A stretch of DNA of 12,519 nt from contig JBNJEM010000165.1 in the NCBI GenBank assembly GCA_051745935.1, forward strand, positions 1 to 12,519, in the 5' to 3' direction. Source of the stretch: JBNJEM01 sp051745935 (GTDB taxonomy: Bacteria > Planctomycetota > Planctomycetia > Pirellulales > Pirellulaceae). The notes beneath the pieces are model-generated. The model saw nothing but the letters and a program-made list of their open reading frames with translations, was not told where the DNA came from and ran no database searches. Positions 1-6,879 of the stretch are shown here, in pieces. A program made the translations under genes and the position numbers. How positions within the stretch are numbered: position 1 is the first letter of the stretch; each line of letters starts with the position of its first letter.

Positions 1-129
1 GCGTCCTACCGGTCAGACCCCCACGAGTTCACCTCGTGGGTGAATCAGGCTCGTGAGCTACGGTCGCGGCGTCCTACCGGTCAGACCCCCACGAGTTCAC
101 CTCGTGGGTGAATCAGGCTCGTGAGCTAC
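1..129 (-). repeat. Two tandem REP-like hairpin units, left array
   Basis: Two identical 61-bp units (1-61 and 69-129) are separated by 7 bases, a period of 68. Read on the minus strand each starts with GTAG and contains a perfect 8-bp stem CCCACGAG / CTCGTGGG with a 5-base loop (first unit 20-27 and 33-40 on the plus strand). A 5' GTAG followed by a short hairpin is the known layout of bacterial REP elements acted on by REP-associated tyrosine transposases. The same stem and spacing occur in opposite orientation at 583-719. The last codons and the stop of the transposase remnant lie inside the inner unit. The repeat may continue beyond the left edge of the window. Confidence 0.85.
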
Positions 130-582
130 AGGCGGTACAGCGCGAACGACTGTGAACTGTCTCAATGTTTCTCGGAACCCTTCATCGACGAGCGGTTCTT
201 TGACAACTTGGTTTGCGATATATGACTCGACGTCGTCATTGGTGTTGTCGCCGACGGTTCCCACGGAACCCTTTCGAGAGAAGAGCGTGGGGCTGCCGGA
301 GACGCGAAGGGCATATTGCAATCGGCCTTTGGCTTGGCGGGTAAGGAAGACAGGCGACACGTGGGGTTTGGCGCTGAAGGTAACCTGAATCAGGCTTGGT
401 TCCCCTCGATATTGAAGCATCCGGAGCCCGTCATTTTCCCAGTAAGATGTCAAGCGCTCGAGCAACGGTTGCGTGGGTTCGTCAGGAAAATGATTTTGTG
501 ATGGCCAGGCGCGCCAGCTGTAGCGGAGCTGGTAGGCCGGCTGGCAGAGATTTTCTGGCGTATAGAGAGGTTCAGGAGGCGT
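97..582 (-). pseudogene. Truncated REP-associated (IS200/Y1-like) transposase, N-terminal part only
   Basis: The open frame holds segments AYQLRYSW, VTFSAKPHVSPVF, KGRLQYALR, VGDNTNDDVESYI and a final RQFTVV. From memory these match the N-terminal region of Y1/IS200-like transposases common in planctomycetes, which continue for more than 100 further residues into a catalytic part with a Y1-type histidine motif and tyrosine. Here the match stops near base 145, and after a few codons the frame enters the REP-like unit at base 129 and ends with TGA at 97. The catalytic part is therefore absent. The family-like part begins at TPPEPLYTPENL (base 582), exactly where the other repeat array begins. 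The frame stays open to 906, but those extra residues are encoded by repeats or show no family likeness, so I leave them out. No convincing start codon was found. It is probably a non-functional remnant; the identification rests on recalled family likeness. Confidence 0.55.
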
Positions 583-719
583 GTAGCTTGTGAGTCTTTG
601 GCTCCCACGAGACAAGCTCGCGGGGGGCCGGGGCTGGGTGGGGGTCGGGCTGTAGCTTGTGAGTCTTTGGCTCCCACGAGACAAGCTCGTGGGGGGCCGG
701 GGATGGGTGGGGCCGGGCT
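583..719 (+). repeat. Two tandem REP-like hairpin units, right array
   Basis: Two units of about 69 bp start at 583 and 652, each beginning GTAGCTTGTGAG. Each holds the stem CCCACGAG, loop ACAAG, and CTCGTGGG. The stem is perfect in the second unit (673-680 with 686-693) and has one A-C mismatch in the first (604-611 with 617-624). Spacing from GTAG to the stem and the loop length equal those of the left array, and 29 of the first 42 bases agree, but the orientation is opposite. The arrays therefore form one REP family placed as inverted flanks around the transposase remnant, with the GTAG end proximal to the gene on both sides. Confidence 0.8.
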
Positions 720-927
720 TCCTGTGGACCCCCCGGCCGAAAATGTCCAGGATTTCCGGGAAAGGATTGCCGCCAGTCCACTGTGCCAGCTCCACTGAGC
801 CCATGTCCCCCTGCATCAGCTTACACGTTGCACGGTAAGGAACGACAGGAGAATTTGACGACAGGAAGATTATGGTAACCCTGGGAAGGAAAACGGCCCA
901 TGCCAACCGGACTACGGGGCCAGGCCA
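720..927. other. Intergenic stretch between the repeat array and the flavoprotein gene
   Basis: Together with the repeat array, this makes 345 bases without a convincing gene. The minus frame stays open through it and would read MGSVELAQWTGGNPFPEIL, which resembles no family I know. The words CGACAGGA and GACAGGAAG recur near 843-868, but no strong hairpin followed by a T-run is visible downstream of the flavoprotein stop at 928, so no terminator is called. Confidence 0.4.
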
Positions 928-2523
928 TCAAGTCTCGCGTGGATTGCAGCACGTCGCGACGGTGCGATCTCGAGCCATCCGGAGCGCGGCGGTGGGGCAG
1001 CAATCGACGCAGCGCCGTGCCACTTCCGTGAGGGCCGCATCCATGTTGTCACCAAACGGCACTCGCACCTCGGTGTCAAAACCGCGTCCGACGAAGGAGA
1101 GGCCCAGCGGTTCCTGGGCGGACGCGGCGATTTTTACACAGAGCTCGCATTTGATACACTTGCCCGGCTCGAAGATGACATTGCCGTGGCGATTCACCAC
1201 TTCGTACTGGCGCCGCTGACCGCCGAACCGCCCCGGATCGGCCTGGTACATGATGCTGTAGCGTTCCAGTTTGCAATCACCATGCGCCACGCAGCCACAC
1301 GCCAGGCAGCGGTCGGCTTGTGTCGCGGCCGCGTCGGCCGTATACTCTTGTCCCTCTTCCGGCTCTTCGCGGCAGGCTGATTCGGCCCCGTCCAGGAACT
1401 GGGCCAATTCTGGGTCCGAGACCTTATTCATTTTGGAAGAAAAGGGGCGTGAAACGCCGCGTGCTTTACCCTCCGACAGGTAGCTATCGATCGTCTGGGC
1501 CACTTCTTTTCCGTCGGCCACGCTCCGGACCACCAGCCCTTTCCCGCGAACGGCGTTTCCGGCGGCGAAGAGCCCTTCCGACTCCGTTTCATACGTGTTT
1601 CGGTCGAAGGCAATCCCACGCCGGGCGGCGGTTAATCCCCAGTTCTCCACCTGCCGAGACTCAACGGCTCCACAGGCCAGCAAAACCGCGTCGAACTGTT
1701 CTCGGAGCGCCTCGAGGTTTTCCTTTTCAACGATGGCGGTATCCCAGTGAACCCGCACGCCCAACCGCAGCACTTGCTCGATTTCCCGATCGAGTACCGG
1801 GCGTGGCAGTTCCTTGGCGTCGACGTCCACTCGCAAACGTCCTCCTGCTTCCGACCGTTTTTCATAAACGACGCAGTCGTGGCCCTGTTGACGCAAATAG
1901 TAGCTGGCGGCCAACCCGGTCGGTCCAAACCCGACAATGGCGACCTTCTTGCCGGTGTCGGGGTGGCACTCTGGGATGTAGGGGTTCTCGGCATCCAGAT
2001 CCGCGTCGGCCACGTACCGTTTCAATTGGCAGATCGCCACGGGGGCGTCGGCCCCTCTGCGCCGGCATGCTTTCTCACACGGCTTGGGGCAAATTCGCCC
2101 GAGAACCGCCGGCAGGGCAATGTCCCTTTTGACCGTCTTAATGGCCTCCCGCACATTGCGCTGTCCAATCTGGTCCAACATCAAGGGGATGTCCATGTGA
2201 GCGGGACAGGCGAAGAAGCAGGGCGCCAAACAGTCCCCCGCATGGTTGCTCAACAACAGCTCCAAGGCCATGCGACGCATGTCGCCTACTTCATCGGTAT
2301 CATTGTCGAGTCGCATTCCGTCCACGGCTCGCGTGGCGCAGGCGGGAAGATATTTTCCCGTTTCCCGGTTCTTGACGACACAGACCAGGCAGGAGGTGGA
2401 GGGCTTGTAGCCCTTCATGAAGCAAAGTGTCGGGATCTCAATATTCAGCTGTTCGGCCGCCTCGACAATCGTGGTCCCTTCCCGCACTTCCACCGCTTGA
2501 TCATCGATCCATATCGTGGGCAT
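928..2523 (-). CDS. Iron-sulfur flavoprotein: NuoG-type [2Fe-2S] + GltD-like FAD module (NADPH domain missing) + NuoG-like [4Fe-4S]
   Basis: A 531-residue cytoplasmic redox protein, no signal peptide. Residues 1-75 are a NuoG/plant-type [2Fe-2S] domain with Cys 34, 45, 48 and 62. Residues 90-170 match the GltD N-terminal iron-sulfur domain: C98-x3-C102-x3-CP and ICPKPCEKAC (145-153). An FAD dinucleotide fold follows with GFGPTG (198-203) and acidic E221. The text then jumps from LLACGA (281-286) to TYETESEGLFAAGNAV (310-325), the C-terminal FAD element. The 100-150 residue NADPH-binding subdomain of GltD/NfnB proteins is absent. Near the end are RCLACGC (405-411), CIKCELC (456-462) and the NuoG-like FVGRGFDTEV, then CVDCCP (505-510). 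The start is ATG at 2523, because residues from there match the domain; the frame is open to 2598 but that extension looks unrelated. It lies 147 bases after the NuoE/NuoF fusion and is probably its electron partner. Naming it glutamate synthase would be misleading, since no large subunit is present. Confidence 0.85.
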   Translation of the reverse strand: MPTIWIDDQAVEVREGTTIVEAAEQLNIEIPTLCFMKGYKPSTSCLVCVVKNRETGKYLPACATRAVDGMRLDNDTDEVGDMRRMALELLLSNHAGDCLAPCFFACPAHMDIPLMLDQIGQRNVREAIKTVKRDIALPAVLGRICPKPCEKACRRRGADAPVAICQLKRYVADADLDAENPYIPECHPDTGKKVAIVGFGPTGLAASYYLRQQGHDCVVYEKRSEAGGRLRVDVDAKELPRPVLDREIEQVLRLGVRVHWDTAIVEKENLEALREQFDAVLLACGAVESRQVENWGLTAARRGIAFDRNTYETESEGLFAAGNAVRGKGLVVRSVADGKEVAQTIDSYLSEGKARGVSRPFSSKMNKVSDPELAQFLDGAESACREEPEEGQEYTADAAATQADRCLACGCVAHGDCKLERYSIMYQADPGRFGGQRRQYEVVNRHGNVIFEPGKCIKCELCVKIAASAQEPLGLSFVGRGFDTEVRVPFGDNMDAALTEVARRCVDCCPTAALRMARDRTVATCCNPRET

Positions 2524-2670
2524 GATTACACCGTTGTTGCAGAACCGTGACACACTTCGCCACTTCGCGGGCGGCCGGAAGCCTCTTCTCTCGGCCACTC
2601 ATGGCGGAAATCGCGCGTCACATTGGCCTCGTTTGGTTTGTGATCGTGTTGAGTATATTGCGGGCACGGG

Positions 2671-5025
2671 TCACGAGATCACCGTGACGGCATCCTCGGG
2701 ACACACCTGACGGCAGGTATCACACCGGGTACACAGGTCCAGGTCAATGGTGTGCCGGCGGTACGGCGTCATGGGGATCGCCGAGACGGGGCAATGTTGC
2801 GCGCACAGCGTGCAGCCGATACAGTCGCTGGTAATCTCGTAACGCACCAATTGGGCGCACTTTCCGGCCGGGCATTTGCCGTCCAGGTGCGCTTCGTATT
2901 CATGTCTGAAGTGCGTCAGCGTGGAGAGGACGGGGTTGGGCGCGGTTTTTCCCAAGCCGCAGATACTACCGGCGACCACGGATTGCGCGAGCTGTTCAAG
3001 GGCCTTCAAATCCCCTTTACGCCCTTCGCCGGCGCATATACGGTCCAGGATCTCCAGCATCCTTTTCGTTCCAATGCGACAGAACGTACATTTCCCGCAG
3101 GATTGATCTTGCGTGAACCGGAGGAAGTAGCGGGCGATGTCGACCATGCAGTCGGTATTGTCCAACACGACCAGTCCCCCGCTTCCCATAATCGCGCCGA
3201 CGCTGGAAAGAGCCTCGAAGTCAACGGGCGTATCGGCGAGTCGAGCGGGGACGCACCCGCCGGAGGGCCCTCCCACCTGAACGGCTTTGAATTCTCTTCC
3301 GGGGACCACGCCCCCACCAATTTCATCGACAATCTGCTGCAGCGACATGCCCATTGGCACTTCAATCAACCCGCCCCGCTGCACTTTTCCCGCCAGCGCG
3401 AAGACTTTGGTGCCTTTGCTCTTTTCGGTCCCGAGCCGGCCGAAGGCCTGACCGCCGTGGCGAAAGATCCAGGGGATGCAGGCCAGGGTTTCCACGTTGT
3501 TGATCAAAGTCGGCCGTCCCCAGAGGCCGCTTTCCGCCGGATAGGGCGGGCGCAACGTGGGGGTTCCCCGGTTGCCTTGCGCGGAGTTGATCAAGGCCGT
3601 TTCTTCTCCGCAAACGAAAGCGCCGGCGCCTTCCAACACGCGGAACGTCAAATCAAAATCAGTCCCAAGAATACCCCTCCCCGCATAGCCATGTTCTTCG
3701 CAATGGCGAATGGCCTCGCGAACTCGCTGTACCGCCAACGGGTATTCCGCTCGGATATACAGGAAGGCCTCGTGAGCCCCGGCGGCCCGGGCCGCAATGG
3801 CCATTCCTTCAAGGATGCGATAGGGGAACGATTCCAGCAACATCCGGTCCATGAACGCCCCCGGATCCCCTTCATCGCCGTTGCAGATCAGGTATTTTAC
3901 GTCGCCCCGTGCTTCCCGCACCTTTTGCCACTTGATGTGCGTGGGGAAACCAGCCCCGCCGCGGCCGCGCAAGCCGCTCGTTCGCACCTCCTCGATAATC
4001 GCCTCGGGGGCGTTTTCCTCCAGGCAGCGATGCAGGGCCTGAAACCCGTCATGACGCAAGTACTCGTCCAGGTCGCAGGGATCAATGTCACCGCAACATT
4101 CCGTCGCGATATGTTTCTGCGAACCGAGAAAAGCACATGCTGGTTGGCTCCGGACGTCCAAGGCGTTCGCCAGCGTGGGATCCTCGAATTCGTTGGAATA
4201 GAGTCTCTCCAGGAAACGGGAGACGCGGCGGCTGGTCCGTTGCCAGAGGCGTCGCGGTCGAAAGTGTTTTAGCACGATATCGCCGACATCATCCGGTTCC
4301 ACGTGCGAGAAAAACTTCGACTCGCCACCGGCGTCGACCAGTTCCACCAGTGGTGTCTGATGGCACATGCCGATGCAGCCGACCCGTTTGACATGGACCG
4401 GGAGATCCGCTTTGGCAATAACCGCCTGCACCTCGTCGTGCACCTTGCGGCTTCCCTGGGCCTGGCAGCACGAGCCGAGCCCCACGCGAATCTCACCGAT
4501 CGCATTGCCGCGGGAATCCGTTGAAGGCCGAGGCACGGTCTTCTGCTTGGCCACTCCGCGTCTAGCTTCGGCGATCATGCCGGGCACGCTTCGCGGCGTG
4601 ACGCGACCAAAGGTCGCGCCGTCGATCTCAACCACGGGAGCCAGCGTACAGCAGCCGAGACAAGCCACGGGTTCAACCGTGAACTCGCGATCCGGATCGG
4701 TGTCTTTTCCGGGAGGAATCCCGAGCTGTTGGGTGATGGCGTCCTCCACCAATTCGCTCCCCTTCACGTGGCAAGCCGTTCCCTGGCAGACATGGATCAC
4801 ATGCTTGCCCATGGGCTGGTGCCGGAAATGCGTGTAAAAGGTGGAAACACCGGAGACATCGGCCGGCGTGATATCCGTCAGCTCACAGACCCGCTTCAAT
4901 GCGTCTTGTGGCAAATACCGGTATTGCTGCTGAATGGCTTGCAGGACCGGAATCACGGACTCACGCCCCCTGCCGTGCCGCTCAACAATCGCGTCGATGC
5001 ATGACAAATCGAGTTCTGGTTTCAT
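2671..5025 (-). CDS. NADH dehydrogenase NuoE/NuoF fusion with C-terminal ferredoxin (HydB/FdhB type)
   Basis: A 784-residue fusion. Residues 1-160 are NuoE-like (thioredoxin-like [2Fe-2S]), with C80-x4-C85 and C122-x3-C126. Residues 175-255 are a second thioredoxin-like ferredoxin domain, C186/C187 and C217-x3-C221, as at the front of HydB-type proteins. Residues 325-715 are NuoF: FMN/NADH-binding GLRGRGGAGFP (351-361), NGDEGDPGAFMDR (382-394), GAGAFVCGEETALI (466-479), an SLBB region, and the [4Fe-4S] site C643-x2-C646-x2-C649 with C689. The end carries two ferredoxin motifs, C735-x2-C738-x2-C741-x3-CP and C765-x2-C768-x2-C771-x3-CP. The expected activity is NADH oxidation, or NAD+ reduction, with electrons passed through several clusters. 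Start chosen at ATG 5025; a TTG at 5061 would add 12 residues. Neither has a clear ribosome binding site. It starts 39 bases after the propeller gene. Full Complex I genes are absent, so it is not ordinary nuoEF; family members serve electron-bifurcating hydrogenases or formate dehydrogenases, neither encoded here. Confidence 0.92.
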   Translation of the reverse strand: MKPELDLSCIDAIVERHGRGRESVIPVLQAIQQQYRYLPQDALKRVCELTDITPADVSGVSTFYTHFRHQPMGKHVIHVCQGTACHVKGSELVEDAITQQLGIPPGKDTDPDREFTVEPVACLGCCTLAPVVEIDGATFGRVTPRSVPGMIAEARRGVAKQKTVPRPSTDSRGNAIGEIRVGLGSCCQAQGSRKVHDEVQAVIAKADLPVHVKRVGCIGMCHQTPLVELVDAGGESKFFSHVEPDDVGDIVLKHFRPRRLWQRTSRRVSRFLERLYSNEFEDPTLANALDVRSQPACAFLGSQKHIATECCGDIDPCDLDEYLRHDGFQALHRCLEENAPEAIIEEVRTSGLRGRGGAGFPTHIKWQKVREARGDVKYLICNGDEGDPGAFMDRMLLESFPYRILEGMAIAARAAGAHEAFLYIRAEYPLAVQRVREAIRHCEEHGYAGRGILGTDFDLTFRVLEGAGAFVCGEETALINSAQGNRGTPTLRPPYPAESGLWGRPTLINNVETLACIPWIFRHGGQAFGRLGTEKSKGTKVFALAGKVQRGGLIEVPMGMSLQQIVDEIGGGVVPGREFKAVQVGGPSGGCVPARLADTPVDFEALSSVGAIMGSGGLVVLDNTDCMVDIARYFLRFTQDQSCGKCTFCRIGTKRMLEILDRICAGEGRKGDLKALEQLAQSVVAGSICGLGKTAPNPVLSTLTHFRHEYEAHLDGKCPAGKCAQLVRYEITSDCIGCTLCAQHCPVSAIPMTPYRRHTIDLDLCTRCDTCRQVCPEDAVTVIS

Positions 5026-5064
5026 AACGTTTTGGTCGATTGTTCGGTGCGTTTCGCTCAAAAC

Positions 5065-6879
5065 TCACTTTCCAATGCAAAACAGATGTTCTTTTCCGCG
5101 AATGTAAATCCGGCCCGGCATGAAAGCGGGACTGCTGCGAACCGGCTCCCCCATCTCGAATTCCGCAACCTGTTCATACGCCTCCGGAGACGCCTTGATG
5201 ATCCACCCTTTCCCCTCGTCCGACTTGGAAAACAAATAGAGGAGCTGGTCGGCGTAGCCCGGGGACGACGACACATCTTCCCACAGATCTTCCTCCCAAA
5301 GCGGTTCGCGGGGCTCTTCGAGATCGTCGCTCTTGCCAAGTTCGAAGGCCGCCAGCAGACCGTAGGACAGCGTAAAGGCGTGTTGGTCGGTAACCAGCGG
5401 AGAGGACACGTCGGGCACATCGAAGTCCGTGAACCACTCGATATGCGTCTCCGTGACGTCGCCTTCCCCATCCGATCGAATCGCGAACATGCCGGACATC
5501 TCGTTGGCGGCGTAAACCACGCCGTCGGAGAAGACCGGCGAGGGGCCGACTTCACCACTGAGGCAATCCGCCCGCCACAGCTCCTCGCCATTATCGGCGT
5601 GGTAGGCAATGACCCACGGATCCACGCAGGTGATCACCATCGGGCGGCCATCATGCTTTACCACAATGGGCGTGGCCCAACTGGTCGGCACGGAGCGGGA
5701 CACTTCCCAAGCGATGTCGCCGGTCGCTCCTTCGAACGCGATCAATCTGGACAGGTCATCCTCGGACTGTCCCTGGTCGTATTGCACGATGACCAGGTCC
5801 TCATGGGTTGCCAACGAACTGGCATGTCCATAATTGTTCTCGGGAACGCCCAGGTTTTCACGCCACAGCTGGCTCCCCTGAAAATCACTCGCCACCAGGT
5901 TCCCGGACGCGAAAATCGCATAGGCGCGCGCGCCGTCGGTCGCCATGGTGGGCGCGGCATAGCCGGTATACTCCTCGACTTCGAATTCCTCCACGTTCCC
6001 GACCTCCACGGGCACATCCAGTTGCCACATCAGTTCACCAGTGTCCGCCTGGAAACAAAAAAGGGCCTGCTCATCGACGGTCGCCCCCGATAGGAACACG
6101 CGATCGTCCCAGACGACCGGCGAGTTGGGACCGGGCAAGGGGACGTTCACCTTCCACGCAATTCCCTCGCCCTCCGACACATTCCATTCCCGTGGAATGT
6201 CGGTCAATGGAGTTTTCCCCGAGCCGGTCGGACCGCGAAATCGGGGCCATTGCTTTTGGTACTCTTCGTCGGATGGCAGCGGCCTGGTCATCGGTTTCTT
6301 GCGAGTGGGGGGGGCCGGCTTTTTTCGCCGTCCCGGTGCATCCCCCGCGGGACCATCCTCCTCCGGCCCTTTCGTTTCCGCCGCCAACTCATCCATCGAC
6401 GCCGGCAGGATCCGGTCGGCTTGAAGGGCCACGCCGCACATCAAAACCAGTGTTGTCGCGACCACCGCCGCGACCGCTCTCCGGCCGAAGAGCTGTTCAT
6501 GGGCATGTGGATCGACCTCTTCATCGGGCAATTCCGGAGAGGGGGCCTGGGGACGCATCGACGCCGCCCAGCGGGCGGCCACCAGCGCGACCGTAACGCC
6601 CCCGATGAGCAGCAAAACACCACGGTCCATGAACTGGCGGTGGCTGAAATAGTTCATCCGCAGCCGCCGATCAAGCCGGCGAATCTCTTCACGAATTCGA
6701 GGATCGCCCGGGTTCTCCGCCAGCCGTTCCTTCAGCTCCACGTACCGCGGCGAATCGAATAATTCGTATTCCCCCCGCCGCGCGAAGTCGATCGTGAGCA
6801 GCAGGCCCACCGTCAACGAAAACATCCCGGCAACGAGGGCCGTGCCCACGATCGCTCGATATGTAATTGGCAGCTTCAT
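5065..6879 (-). CDS. Membrane-anchored PQQ-like beta-propeller protein with three N-terminal helices
   Basis: A 604-residue protein. Three hydrophobic helices are visible at about 8-30, 86-105 and 133-152, with charged linkers between them, including an Arg/Glu-rich segment at 34-77 that may form a helical hairpin. A Pro/Lys/Arg-rich stretch leads to WPRFRGPTGSGKTPL, the usual opening of planctomycete PQQ-like propellers, followed by repeated blades (for example GELMWQLDVP, GDIAWEVSRS, GEELWRADC). I see no haem motif CxxCH and no adjacent-cysteine pair of the alcohol dehydrogenase type, so it is probably a scaffold or binding propeller rather than a quinoprotein enzyme. The propeller is likely outside the cytoplasmic membrane. 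Its ATG overlaps the stop of the membrane polyferredoxin gene (ATGA, 6876-6879) and has a good ribosome binding site GAGGAG at 6888-6893, so the two products are probably made together. Confidence 0.85.
   Translation of the reverse strand: MKLPITYRAIVGTALVAGMFSLTVGLLLTIDFARRGEYELFDSPRYVELKERLAENPGDPRIREEIRRLDRRLRMNYFSHRQFMDRGVLLLIGGVTVALVAARWAASMRPQAPSPELPDEEVDPHAHEQLFGRRAVAAVVATTLVLMCGVALQADRILPASMDELAAETKGPEEDGPAGDAPGRRKKPAPPTRKKPMTRPLPSDEEYQKQWPRFRGPTGSGKTPLTDIPREWNVSEGEGIAWKVNVPLPGPNSPVVWDDRVFLSGATVDEQALFCFQADTGELMWQLDVPVEVGNVEEFEVEEYTGYAAPTMATDGARAYAIFASGNLVASDFQGSQLWRENLGVPENNYGHASSLATHEDLVIVQYDQGQSEDDLSRLIAFEGATGDIAWEVSRSVPTSWATPIVVKHDGRPMVITCVDPWVIAYHADNGEELWRADCLSGEVGPSPVFSDGVVYAANEMSGMFAIRSDGEGDVTETHIEWFTDFDVPDVSSPLVTDQHAFTLSYGLLAAFELGKSDDLEEPREPLWEEDLWEDVSSSPGYADQLLYLFSKSDEGKGWIIKASPEAYEQVAEFEMGEPVRSSPAFMPGRIYIRGKEHLFCIGK

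Noticed and set aside
1..129. Possible CRISPR array
   Set aside because: Only two 61-bp repeats with a 7-base gap, no spacers of 25-40 bases and no cas genes; the hairpin plus GTAG layout fits REP elements.
200..224. Promoter-like TTGACA ... TATATG
   Set aside because: The spacer is 13 bases, too short, and it lies inside the transposase remnant.
1320..2550. Two long plus-strand open frames opposite the flavoprotein
   Set aside because: Arg/Pro-rich shadows of a gene with clear cluster and FAD motifs.
2524..2670. Separate small gene or promoter between the fusion and the flavoprotein
   Set aside because: The open frame reading into it has no family likeness and no -35/-10 pair was found; it seems to be plain intergenic sequence.
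2752..4272. Long plus-strand open frame (506 codons)
   Set aside because: Antisense to the NuoE/NuoF fusion, whose motifs are unmistakable; no recognisable domain; caused by high GC.
5032..6093. Plus-strand open frame of 353 codons
   Set aside because: Antisense to the PQQ-like propeller gene, with no domain likeness.
5065..6879. Active PQQ-dependent dehydrogenase
   Set aside because: No vicinal cysteines or catalytic aspartate of alcohol dehydrogenases are recognisable and no haem motif CxxCH; the propeller is probably structural.
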